A DNA stretch of 64,000 bases from Xiphophorus maculatus (lineage: Eukaryota; Chordata; Actinopteri; Cyprinodontiformes; Poeciliidae): positions 20,540,968-20,604,967 of the forward strand of contig NC_036456.1 in NCBI RefSeq assembly GCF_002775205.1. The letters are read 5' to 3'. The position numbers and the translations under genes are program-made. Shown piece after piece: positions 47,427 through 59,657 of the stretch (position 1 is its first letter; the number at the start of each line of letters is the position of its first letter). Below the pieces are notes generated by a model, which saw nothing but the letters and a program-made list of their open reading frames with translations, ran no database searches and had not been told where the DNA came from.

Positions 47427-47488
47427 GATAGGGTTAGGGTTAGGGTTATGGGGGTTAGGGTTAGGGGTTAGGGTTAGGGTAGGGTAAC
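47427..47488. repeat. Interstitial telomere-like repeat
   Basis: Imperfect (TTAGGG)n: gatagggttagggttagggt, then interrupted by tatggggg and gggg. It lies between the two class II genes, 80 bp past the alpha-chain stop codon. Confidence 0.85.
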
Positions 47489-47566
47489 ACGTTCAGTGTT
47501 ATGATCCAAACAATGTTGTCAGTACAGCAGGAGAGAGAGGTCCATAAACCCATCAGCCTTGACCAA

Positions 47567-49827
47567 TCAGCTCTCTCTCCCCCTAATGAGGAAGAAGGTC
47601 CCAACCGCCACCCCAAGCAGACCCACGATCAGACCGACTCCACAGAACACCGCGGGTCCAGTACCGGGCTGAGGCACGCGCACTTCAACATCTGGAGACA
47701 GAAACAGATACAAGTCACTGAATACTTGTTGAGCTGCTTTCTGTCTACAGCAAGAGTCTCAAACTTCACTCCTCCAACGTCTACATCAGGGGCCCAAAGT
47801 GGGTCCTGGAGGCCCGGCATCCTGCAGGTTCTGGTTCCCTCCCTGCTGGTACCAACAACCTTTCAGCAGGTCAAAGTTCATCTGAGGCCTCTAATGATCA
47901 TCGTTGGATCCAGGTGAGTTAAACCAGGGAGAGACTAAAACATGCAGGATGCCGGACCTCCAGAACCTCCAGAACCTCCAGAACCCACTCTGGACCCCCT
48001 GATCTAGATGTGTCTCTGCTTCAGCACTTGGTTCCAATGCTAGATCATTAGCAGAGCTGGATTGCATGAGGCAGCTTAGACATTCAGTTCAAGTGTGTAG
48101 AAGAATGGATCAATCTAAAGCTGCAGGCTGCAGTTTGAGACCACTGGTCTAGTTAAAGGCCGCTCACCCCAGATTCTGGTCAGTGGTTCTTCCAGAGCCA
48201 GATGCTCCACTGAGCAGCTGTAGATGTCTCCCAGCTGAGGGACGAACTGCAGCCTGGAGATCTGGGTGAAGGTGTTGTCTTGGTTGGGAAAGGGAAAGTT
48301 GATGCTGGTTCCTTCAGTCACTTTCTGACCGTTTCTGGTCCAGGACACGTTGACCGGAGCCGGATAGAAACCAGAGACGTGACAGACCAGGATGTTCTTC
48401 TCTCCCAGCTCCACAATGTTAGCGGTGTAGAGCAGGCTGGTTGGAGGATCTGTCAGCAAACACATGCAGGATCACCTTAAACATGAACAGCCACAGCAAA
48501 TAGAAGGTCATGTGGCTTCAACCGGATCTTCTCCAATCTGCCCCAACTAGATTCATCTGTATTTCAAGATCTTGTGTGGTTCCTCCCCATTTCTGGAACC
48601 ACCTTTGGAGTGGTGGTTCCAAAAATTGTGAGTACAACTTGGTCCAAGTTGACTACAAGGGATTTGATTGGCAGCAACTATATTTGAGTACCAGCCCATG
48701 GATCAGACAATCAATATTTCCCTGGTCAAACCTTAAGGACCAAAATGTTTTACTAACTGTGGTGGAAGAGCACATACACAACCAACTGGACAGGGCAACC
48801 ATCAACAAACAGATATGCTGAGAAATTCAGCAGAAGCTGGACACCTGAAGGTCAGCGGCCAGAGCTGGGGTCACTGGAGAGTTGACCACAGCTCCTGCAT
48901 GCTCACATTTCCACGTTCCTGCCCGTATTCATGGAGCTTAACTGGAACCAAACCAGACATTAACTGGTCAGTGAGACTCAACAACGGAGCACAAGGCAAT
49001 AGTTGCATCTGACTGTTGGGGCTGATTGACTGATTTCTAATTTTTTCTACTGATGTTAGTAGAAATAGTTGGTTGATGATGATGTTGGTCGTCTCCCTAC
49101 ATTGTATGGATTTATACTTGATGTTGTTTTGATGCCCTGAATGTCGTATTTTTTATGTATTTGTTCTTTTTTACTTGCTGCAGCATTACTTTCCCTTTGG
49201 GACTCTAATAAACCTGAACCTGAAGAGACTAGAGATACTGAAGCAGAATGTTCCATAATCTGGATTCATAATCCAGATTACAGTCAGATCCATAATCTGG
49301 ATTCAACTGTAAAAGAAACAGCAAATGAGGATGAAGTCAGATAAAACAGACGGAGTAACCAGAGGTCCAAATGTTCCCACAGTCTCACTTAGTCTGATCT
49401 AAACTTGTTCTCTAGCAGGAAAGGAAGCAGAGTTGATCTTTCCTCACCAAGTGGATCAGGGATGTCCTTCAGACCAGTACGGATAATCTTCAGGTTATTT
49501 TTGCAGAGTTGTTGTTGCCCCACAGATTGTTCATAAAGCCCTGAGAAACTTGGATGGCTGACAAAGTCCGGCAGGGTATCAACTCCTGTCTCATGGATGA
49601 AGTCGGCGTGCCAAACCTCTTCCCCATCCAGCGTCATCATGTCCAATCCGTCCGTGTCTGAACATCCAATAACCCGGAAACTGTCATGTTGAACTGAAAG
49701 CAGAGCAGAAACAGAGTTTAGAGTGATCAGTCTCAGTAACCAGGCTGGAGGAGGAGGTGAGATTTTTACCTTCAGCAGAAACACAGAGCAGCAGCAGCAG
49801 CAGCTGCAGCAGCTGCTGCAGCTCCAT
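47567..49827 (-). CDS. MHC class II alpha chain
   Basis: Four coding exons on the minus strand: 49827-49770 (signal peptide MELQQLLQLLLLLLCVSAE), 49693-49448 (alpha1), 48449-48168 (alpha2) and 47691-47567 (connecting peptide, membrane helix, short tail ending RGRES). They join to 236 residues, the usual size. Alpha1 carries the two Cys that many teleost alpha chains pair (IGCSDTDG, QLCKNN). Alpha2 is a C1-set Ig domain (ILVCHVSGFYPAPVNVSW, YSCSVEH). The membrane helix is GPAVFCGVGLIVGLLGVAVG. It should heterodimerise with the adjacent beta chain in the endosomal peptide-loading route. By eye, Asn62 is replaced by Gln (SVGQQQLCKNN) and Arg76 is not conserved; Asn69 is kept. Intron 2 (48450-49447) has unexplained non-coding sequence. 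Confidence 0.95.
49257..49302. repeat. Short palindrome plus direct repeat in class II alpha intron 2
   Basis: aatctggatt-cat-aatccagatt (49257-49279) is a perfect 10-bp-arm hairpin. A third copy of the arm follows at 49293-49302. Confidence 0.85.
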
Positions 49828-49882
49828 CTTCAGCTGATCTGCTCTGAACTCACCTGAGTCAGTCAGAAACTCTCCATCCAGC

Positions 49883-49926
49883 AGCCAATCACAGCGCACT
49901 GTTTAGTGATGTCATCAGTAGGTAGG
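49883..49926 (-). promoter_or_regulatory. Class II-type X1-X2-Y promoter module
   Basis: On the minus strand, upstream of the alpha-chain ATG (49827): cctacctactgatgacatca (49926-49907) resembles X1 followed by a CRE-like X2 (TGACATCA). About 15-20 bp later comes a Y box, TGTGATTGGCT (49893-49883). The order and spacing fit the RFX/CREB/NF-Y enhanceosome that recruits CIITA on class II genes. The module is about 55-100 bp from the ATG. Confidence 0.6.
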
Positions 49927-50583
49927 CTGATGCTCCTGGCTAACTTCAGTCCTGCAGGTTCTGCTCTCTGATTGGTCAGACTGTGACTGGACTCCTCCTC
50001 CTTATCTTGACAACCTTATCAGCTCCTCTGTTGATTTCAAATGAAGTCATTAATTAAGTCTATTTGTTTTCATCCACTTGTTAATAGTGTCTTTTTTTAC
50101 ATTCATTACATAATGTAATGTTTTTATGACTTTTTATGATGTGAAGCAGTTTGAGCTGCCTTGTTCATATCATGCGTAAACTTGATTTAACTTTGCTTCA
50201 AATAACACAGCAGCGCCATCTAGTGAAGGCAACAAGACTTTCCATTACACGCACATTACAAAGATACAAAGATCTTTTTTTATTAGTTATTAAAGTACAT
50301 TTTTCAAGACGTCGCTGTATTGTTTAGATATGTTACACATTTTAAATTATGTATTTGATTCACTTTTTACAGTAAATATTTTTTATAAAAATAAAATGGG
50401 TTGATGCAGCAGCGCCGTATACTTCTCACATAAATATTTGAATAATTTAATGTTTTTTACTGTAAAAGGCAGATTTCTCGATAGTTTGATAATAAAGTTA
50501 AAATGAACACTAAACCGGACAATAAACGAAGCAAACCACTCGTTTCTCTTCGTTAATTTTCGTGTCCTTGGTCCTCGCTCACT

Positions 50584-50671
50584 GATTGGTCTATTCATCG
50601 CTGTACTCTTGGCCCCCGTATGCTGATTGGCCCGCTGGTCTCCGTGTTGTCCCACCTCGCCTCCTGATTGG
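50584..50671 (+). promoter_or_regulatory. Three evenly spaced CCAAT boxes upstream of slc25a11
   Basis: GATTGG (inverse CCAAT) at 50584, 50625 and 50666, each 41 bp apart and 155-240 bp upstream of the slc25a11 ATG. Suggests an NF-Y driven TATA-less promoter. Confidence 0.5.
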
Positions 50672-50824
50672 CTCGTGTGTTTCGGATCGTTCGCGTGTTG
50701 CGGCTCCAGCAGAGTCACCTTGCTTCGGCCGCTGCAGCTGCTGCTGTTCTGGGGATAGAGCAGAGGAACCGACCGGGCCAGAGGCGACAGGAAGGCAGCT
50801 GGCCACCGACCGAACCGGGTCGAC

Positions 50825-53800
50825 ATGGCGGAGACAAAGCCGAAGACCTCTCCGAAGGCCATAAAGTTCCTGTTCGGAGGTCTGGCCGGGTAGGTGCTGC
50901 TGCTAGCCGCGGTGCTAACGGGCTAATGTCAGGGGTCAGAGGGCGAAGAGGAGCCGCTGCGCTGTCAGGGGCAGATTAACGCTAGTTATGGATTATTATC
51001 ATTATGTGAGCAGTTTAATATTAGCGGTGGATTATCACCATGTTGGTGTCGGACTCGCAGAACATGTTAGCTGCTAATGCTAGCTGACAGACCGGTGTTC
51101 AGATTAAATCTGCTGCCCGGTAATTCGGGTCCCGGTAGATTCTGATCCGCTGTGACCTGATTTACTGGCCACGATCTGATTGGTTCAGAACCTCCTGGAG
51201 CTGATTGGTTCTGCTCCAGGAGGTTCGGAATCAGTGAGATTGGTTCCGAACCTCCCATCTGACTGCAGGGATTATCAATGCTTGCTGTGGAACCAGCAGC
51301 TGTCTGAGTTCACAGAAAGGTTCAGGTTCTGCTCAGTAGAACAGAACCACCCAGTGACCCACAAGGCCCGGTTCTGATGGACCCTCTCTGTCCTGCAGCA
51401 TGGGGGCCACGGTGTTCGTCCAGCCTTTGGACCTGGTGAAGAACCGGATGCAGCTGAGCGGCCAGGGCACCAAGGCCCGCGAGTACAAGACCAGCTTCCA
51501 CGCTCTGTTCTCCATCCTGAAGAACGAAGGACTGGGAGGCATCTACACCGGGTCAGTACCACCAGACTGGTCCCATCTGGACCCATCTGGACCCGGAGGC
51601 TCTCTGCTGTATCAGGACCAGAGTAAACCCTGTTGTCCTCCCAGCGGTGCCTACTTCCTGGTCCATTCACCTACATCCATCCTGTAGCTTCTGATCTGAG
51701 TGCTGATTGGCCGGCGCCGCTAACTGATCACACTGATGATGGACTTTATTGAACTTTCACTAATCAAAGTTTCACAAATCAGCTTTTAAATATTCTGGTT
51801 TGAAGAATGAAGGTTGTGGTGGATGCTCCGCCCACCACCACATTGTGTTAGTATTTTTCTTTATATTATATTACAGTTTATACGTTTAAGTTAGTTATTT
51901 CATTTAGACATATATTTTCTAATGGGTGCACACTGATTTAATGTCTGTCTGAATGGTTTATTTACACTTGTTCTTTGTTTGAGGTGCTGCTGAGACAAAC
52001 CAGCTGGAGGAGGAAACCTGGAGCATACCATTTGTTTTGAAAGACTGAAGGGGGAAGACTTGTTTCAAGTTGTTTTTAATTAGTTAATTTTTGTCACTTA
52101 AATATTCACTTATTGTTTCTGCTAAGTAAGAGTTAGTTTTGCTTTATTTATTTCATAGAATGCGTTAGTTAATTTTGTATTTATTTGTTCTTTTGTTATG
52201 TCGTGCCTCCCTCATGTGGTAGATTTAGGTTACTCCACCCCTATTTAAGCCTTTTGTTCTTTGTTGGCAGGTCAGTTTTGTTTGTGTTCAGTTAGAATTC
52301 AGTTGACCTCAGTTAAATTGGGCCCAAAATTGTTATTTATTCTTTGATTTATTTTTGCATTAAATCTTTATGTTTTGTTTGCTATTTTGGAATAATTAAA
52401 TTGAATTTTTGCTACTTTGAACATTTTTTTGTCCTCGTTTGAGTCTGGTCCCTCACAGTTGGTGTCAGGAGTGGGATCTTTTTCCAAAATGCCTGGAAAG
52501 GGAAGAGGACGAACAAGAGGAGAGCCCGGTTCTGAGCTGGATGAAAGAGTGGCTGTTGAGGAAGGTGGAGCTGTTGGTGGAGTGTTTGACATGGAAGAGG
52601 AGAGCGGTGAACCAACACTAGCAGACTTGGCCAACCTTCTGAGAGCCCACATGGGACATCAGAAGGCCAAAGAGGATCACTGGACCAGAGAAACTGCTAA
52701 GCAACAACAGAAATTTGATGAACTACAACAACAGTTCAGATTGTTTAAAAGGGAGAGCCAATCTGAGACCACTCCCACTGCTCCACAGACCTCACCAGTG
52801 CGGCCTACACAACCACCAGATCCTGGAGTGGCAGCTTCACCTCAACATAGTCAATCAGGTGACCTATATTCACAGGGGTATGTTTCTCATGCACCTAAAT
52901 TACAAAAATTGAGTGAAGAAGATGACATTGAACATTTTCTCATTACTTTTGAAAGAATAGCTTCTGCCTGCAGGTGGCCAAAAACTGACTGGGCTTTCCA
53001 TTTAATACCTCTGCTAACAGGCAAAGCTAGAAGTGCCTTTGTGCACATGGATGTTGATTTGTCTATGAACTATGATCAAGTTAAATTAGCTGTTTTGCAG
53101 AAGTATGACATTAACAGTGAAACCTACAGGCAAAGATTCCGCTTGCTTCAGGTGGAGCCAGAAGAAACTCCAAAGGAGCTCTACATAAGGCTGAAGGAGT
53201 TGTATATCAAATGGGTGCAACCTAACGGTAAAACAGTTGAACAAATCAATGAAATAATGATTCTTGAACAATATTTAAGAATGTTGTCACCAGAACTTCA
53301 GGTTTGGATAAAAGAACATAATCCAAAGACTGCAAAGGAGGCTGCTGAACTGGCTGATGTGTTTGTGGCTGCGAGGAGGAGGAACTCTTGGGCTTTTCAA
53401 AGCTGGAAAAAAGATGGCTGCCATCAATCTCCAGCCCAACCAGTTTCAGCTGTGGGTAAGCTACCTGAAAGAGAGAGATTTGGCTCAAAGGGTCAATGGA
53501 AAAAACCCACTTGTTACTTATGTGGACAGGCGGGTCATACTAAACCAATGTGTCCTCAAAATGCTGTTAAGTTGTCCCAGATGTGTTTTGTGCCCAGGAA
53601 AGAGGCTCAAAATGTTGGAGCAATGGATCAATTAATGGAGACCTTTGTGGAGCTCAACGGTCAGGCAGTGAGGGCCCTGATTGATACAGGGAGTACACGG
53701 ACTTTGGTCCAGCGCAGGTACATCTCACCCCAGCTTGTTTGCACCAGTGAGACCGTTCCAATCTGCTGCGTCCATGGTGACAGAAAACAATATCCAACAG

Positions 53801-56800
53801 CAGATGTTTATGTGACTATAAAAAGACAAACTTACCTGCTTAATGTTGGGGTAGTAGATAACTTGCCATTTCCAGTAATTCTTGGCAATGACCTGCCAGT
53901 GCTGATTGACCTGTTGAATTCTCCTCAGTGTAATGTTGCTCTAACTCGAGCCCAAGCAAAGCAATCTGAGGATATTGTTTTCGATCTCAGTACCTTACCA
54001 TTTCACAAGGTGGAGTTTTTCCCAGAGGACACTAAAGACAGGAAATCCAAAAGACTACGGAGAAGGGAAAAGTTTCAAGGGACGGTGATTGTTCCTTCTG
54101 ATGCACCAGAGCCTGAGGTACAGCAAGACTTCAAAATCCCTGGTAATATATTGGAGCTGCAGCACAAGGATTCAAGTCTTGTGAGATGCTTTACAGAAGC
54201 CAAAGTCAATAAAAATGATTTTGTCATTCAAAATGACATTCTTTACAGACAAAATGGACCAATTAAACAGCTTGTGGTTCCCAAAGCAGTTAGAGAAACT
54301 GTTTTGAAGTTGGGCCATTCAATTCCCTGGGCTGGCCACCTGGGGAAGCATAAGACCTTAGCCCGTATAAAGCGCTGTTTTTTTTGGCCTGGCTTGCGTA
54401 AAGATGTTGTGCAGTTTTGCAGGAGCTGTCCAGAATGCCAAATGACATCGGCTAGACTCCCTGGCAAAGCTCCTCTCCAACCGCTTCCAGTTCTGAGTAC
54501 ACCATTTCAACGCTTGGGTATGGACATAGTGGGCCCGGTTGAAAGGAGTAAAGCAGGTAACCGGTTTATGCTGGTCATTGTGGATTACACAACTAAATAT
54601 CCAGAGGTTTTTCCCTTGAAAGTTGTCAAAGCAAAAAATGTTGCATTCTGTTTGGTGCAATTTTTTTCCAGAGTTGGCTTTCCTCAGGAAATACTGACTG
54701 ATCAGGGCACCAATTTCATGTCTAAGCTGCTTAAAGATGTGTATCAGTTGCTGGGAATTAAAGGACTGAGAACAACACCTTATCATCCACAAACAGATGG
54801 CCTCACTGAACGGTTTAATCAAACACTTAAACAAATGCTACGGAAATTTGTGAGTGAAACGGGCTCTGACTGGGACCAATGGCTCCCATACATTCTGTTT
54901 GCATACAGAGAAGTTCCCCAGGCCTCCACTGGGTTTTCTCCCTTTGAGTTATTATTTGGCCATGAAGTGAGGGGACCCCTGACTGTTCTAAAGGAACTAT
55001 GGGAGGGGGGACAAACTAACAAGGAACCTTTAACTGTTGTATCTTATGTGCTCCAGATGAGGGAGAAGCTGGAGAGGATGACAACCCTGGCCCAGGAGCA
55101 TGTGAAGACTTCTCAACGCAAACAGAAGGCTTGGTATGACTCTGCAGCCCGGGAGAGAGGGTTCGAGCCAGGCCAGAAAGTGCTTGTTATGCTGCCTTCA
55201 GAGGACAGTAAGCTACTGGCCAAGTGGCAAGGACCTTATGAGGTACTGGAGAAACTGGGACCAACAACATACAAAGTCTCTGTTCCAGGTAAAAGTCGCT
55301 CTACTCGCATTCTCCATGTAAACCTGCTGAAACAGTGGGTGTCCCGGGGCCAAGAAAATCCTGCCTCCTTTTACATCCGAAGTGTAGATGATGAAGAACC
55401 GGAGGAGCAATATTTTCCTGTTCAATCAGCCTCCAAGCCCAGTTTGGATCATCTATCAGAAGATAAACAGTCAGAGGTGAGGACTGTCTGGCCATTGAGT
55501 GTGTTCCAGGAGAATCCAGGTTACACTGATGTGATAACACATGACATTACATTAAAAGAGGATGCTGCTCCAAAACGACTGAGCTATCGCATACCTGAGA
55601 GACTTCTCGAACCACTTAAAAAGGAAGTTGAGTTAATGCTTTCCCTTGGGATTATTGAGGCATCACAGAGCGAGTGGTGCAATCCAATTGTTCTTGTCCC
55701 TAAAAAGGATGGAACACTAAGGTTTTGCATTGACTTTCGCTATCTAAATTCAGTCTCAAAATTTGATTCTTATCCAACACCACGAATTGATGATCTTATT
55801 GACAGACTAGGTAAAGCAAAATATCTCACCACCATTGACCTTTCCAAAGGATATTGGCAAGTGCCACTCTCCCCCAGGTCCAAAGAGCTGACGGCTTTCA
55901 GGACACCATGGGGCCTTTACCACTTCAGAGTGATGCCATTTGGACTGCATGGGGCGCCTGCCACATTCCAACGTCTAATGGATAAGGTACTCAATGGCCT
56001 TTCACATTTTGCCTCTGCATATCTGGATGACATCATTGTTTACAGCAGCTACTGGGATGAGCACCTGCAACATCTACAAGTAATCTTTGAGCGTCTCCAG
56101 AAAGCAGGACTGACGGTAAATCCAGCCAAGTGTGCCATAGCAAAGAGGGAGACTGAGTACCTGGGCTTTGTCATCGGAGGAGGATTGGTGAAGCCACAAA
56201 TTAAAAAGATTGAAGCCATCCAGTCCTGCCCCCTTCCCCAGACAAGAAAACAACTTAAATCCTTCTTGGGTATGTCTGGTTGGTATCATAGATTTATCCC
56301 TAATTACTCTGCTAGAGCTGCTCTTCTTACAGACATGACCAGTCTTCGGGGCCCAAACATTCTACAGTGGTCTGAAAAAGCTAGGCAAGCATTTAGAGAC
56401 ATTCAGCAGGCCTTAAGTAGAGATCCTGTGCTCCATTGCCCTGACTTCCAGCAGGAGTTTATCTTACAAACTGATGCATCAGACAAAGGTCTTGGTGCTG
56501 TGCTCCTTCAGGGTTCTCCAAATGATCGTCATCCAATCGCCTTCATCAGCCGTAAACTTTTCCCTAGAGAAACCCGTTATTCCACGATAGAGAAGGAATG
56601 TCTGGCTATAAAGTGGGCGTTGGACTCACTTCGCTACTATCTCTTGGGAAGACAGTTTGTATTGGAAACTGACCACAAAGCTTTAAAATGGCTGGAGAAG
56701 ATGAAGGACACCAATAGTCGAATAACCCGCTGGTACCTTGCCATGCAGCCCTACAAGTTTGAGGTGCATCACATCCCTGGCAGACAAAACATTACTGCTG

Positions 56801-59613
56801 ACTACTTGTCCCGCTGTGCCAGCGAGCCTTCAGAGGAGGGGGAGTGTGTGGTGGATGCTCCGCCCACCACCACATTGTGTTAGTATTTTTCTTTATATTA
56901 TATTACAGTTTATACGTTTAAGTTAGTTATTTCATTTAGACATATATTTTCTAATGGGTGCACACTGATTTAATGTCTGTCTGAATGGTTTATTTACACT
57001 TGTTCTTTGTTTGAGGTGCTGCTGAGACAAACCAGCTGGAGGAGGAAACCTGGAGCATACCATTTGTTTTGAAAGACTGAAGGGGGAAGACTTGTTTCAA
57101 GTTGTTTTTAATTAGTTAATTTTTGTCACTTAAATATTCACTTATTGTTTCTGCTAAGTAAGAGTTAGTTTTGCTTTATTTATTTCATAGAATGCGTTAG
57201 TTAATTTTGTATTTATTTGTTCTTTTGTTATGTCGTGCCTCCCTCATGTGGTAGATTTAGGTTACTCCACCCCTATTTAAGCCTTTTGTTCTTTGTTGGC
57301 AGGTCAGTTTTGTTTGTGTTCAGTTAGAATTCAGTTGACCTCAGTTAAATTGGGCCCAAAATTGTTATTTATTCTTTGATTTATTTTTGCATTAAATCTT
57401 TATGTTTTGTTTGCTATTTTGGAATAATTAAATTGAATTTTTGCTACTTTGAACATTTTTTTGTCCTCGTTTGAGTCTGGTCCCTCACAAAGGTATTGAA
57501 GTTGTTAAACTCCAGATAATTAAAGACGCTCAGCGTTGTAAAAATTAGGTGGAATCGTCCTTTAACCGTCTGTCCAATCAGAAGTCAGCTTCAGCTCCGT
57601 GTCATCCAGTATGATGATGTCATGATGGATGACAGGAAACCAACACATCGAACAGCAACAAAGTTTCTTAATAAAGTTTTCTTCAAAGAAACTGTACGAG
57701 TCACAGGTGACTAGCTTTAGCATGCTAGCTGCTAGCCTGTCCAGAGCTAACGCTAGTGAGTAGTCTCCTCCTCCTTAGTCAGCACCGGCCAATCAGCAAT
57801 CAGATCAGGAGTTTCAGGATGGATGTAGCCACTGCTGGACAGTCAAGAGTCTCTACTCTGGTCCTGGTATGGAGACATGTCCCTGTCCTCCTCTGTCCCA
57901 TCCTGTCCTCCTCTGTCCCATCCTGTCCTCCCCTGTCCTCCTCTGTCCCATCCTGTCCTCCTGCCCTCCTGTCCCATCCTGTCCTAACTGAGGACGTCCT
58001 CTCAGCCTGTCTGCAGGGCTCCTCCGCCAGGCCACCTACACCACCACCCGCCTGGGCATCTACACCATCCTGTTTGAGAAGATGACGGGAGCCGACGGAC
58101 GGCCGCCCAACTTCTTGCTGAAGGTCGGATCATCTGAACCGGTCCTGGTTCTGGTTCTGGTTCCAGTTCCTTCAGGGTAACCTGTGGCTCCCCCTGCAGG
58201 CTCTGATCGGGATGACGGCCGGCGCCACCGGAGCGTTTGTGGGGACGCCGGCGGAGGTTGCTCTGATCAGGATGACGGCTGACGGGCGGTGAGAGCTGCT
58301 CTCTGATTGGCTGCTCTGCTCTCAGGTGTGTGTGTGACCTCAGGTGTGTGTGTGTGTGTATGTAGACTTCCGGCTGACCAGAGGAGAGGATATACCAACG
58401 TGTTCAACGCTCTGGCTCGCATCACCAGAGAGGAAGGGCTGACCACACTGTGGAGGGTCAGTGTGTCAGAAACAGGCGGAGGCAGCACTCCTCCCATCAT
58501 GTGACCTCAGCTCTGATCACGTGACCTGAGATCTGATCACGTGACCTCAGCTCTGACCTCTGACTGTGTTTCAGGGCTGTGTTCCCACCATGGCCCGGGC
58601 GGTGGTGGTCAACGCCGCTCAGCTGGCGTCCTACTCCCAGTCCAAACAGGCGCTGCTGGACTCAGGTCAGGATCACACACTGCAAGCTAACCGCTAACAC
58701 GCCGCGAGCTAACCGCTAATCCACTCTGAGTCTGATGTGTGTGTTTCTGTTGATGTGTGTGTGTGTGTGTGTGTCCAGGGTACTTTGGAGACGACATCTT
58801 GTGCCATTTCTGTGCCAGTATGATCAGCGGTCTGGTTACCACGGCAGCATCGATGCCTGTCGACATCGTCAAGACCAGGTGAGACGGCCGGGTCCAGAGC
58901 AGGTTAGAACCTCCATCGGTTCTGATGCCGCACCATGTTTGGTTCTGAAACGGTCGGGTTCTGTTTGGGATCTCCGGATGGAACCAGAACCTGGTAGTTC
59001 TGGTTCGGAAGCAGCTGACTGGATCTTCTCCTGTTCCAGGATCCAGAACATGAGGATGATTGACGGCAAACCAGAGTACAAGAACGGCCTGGTGAGTTTC
59101 TGCAGCAGGGTCTGGAACCGGGTCAGGACCGGTCCAGTCCAGAACATCAGGGGCCTCATGTCGTCCACAGTTCAGATGTACGAGTCGTGATGCCAGGTGT
59201 GACGGTTCAGCTGCTGGTTCGACCAGAGAATCAAAATGGCCGCTCAGATTGTTTCCATGTCATCTGCTGCAGACCGACTCAAACACAGAGGTCAAAGGTC
59301 ACAGCTGGCTGAGGTTTTCCCTCCTGGTTCAGAGCTGTGACCTTCATGTTGCAGCTGAATCGGGTTCAGGGTTCAGTTCTGGTCAGCTTTGATGCTCCAT
59401 CAAACATGGCGGCGCAGGGTCTGTGTGTGTTTGCAGCGTTTCCATGAGGCCCCTGGAGTCGGACCGGTTGGTTCTGCTCATGGTGTCGGCTGCAGCTGGG
59501 CCGTCTGACCACCAGGTGGCAGCAGAGTCTCTGAGTCAGAGGGCAGGAAGTTGGTGCTGCTGCTTCCTCTGGTTGTTTCTAACTCTGTTTCTGTGTGTGT
59601 GTGTGTGTTTCTC

Positions 59614-59657
<44 letters not shown>

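Larger units (their letters stand above)
51815..57489 (+). mobile_element. Complete Gmr1-type LTR retrotransposon
   Basis: 5675 bp with two 643-bp LTRs (51815-52457, 56847-57489), TG...CA ends and a 5-bp target duplication AAGGT (51810-51814 and 57490-57494). By eye the LTRs are identical, so insertion was recent. A primer binding site follows the 5' LTR and a purine tract precedes the 3' LTR. The internal region is a single open frame with the order Gag, protease, integrase, reverse transcriptase, RNase H, which defines the Gmr1 group. No envelope gene. Confidence 0.97.

Noticed and set aside
48510-49012. Open frames of 103 and 65 codons in class II alpha intron 2
   Set aside because: No recognised family and no clear splice logic; probably remnants of an unknown repeat.
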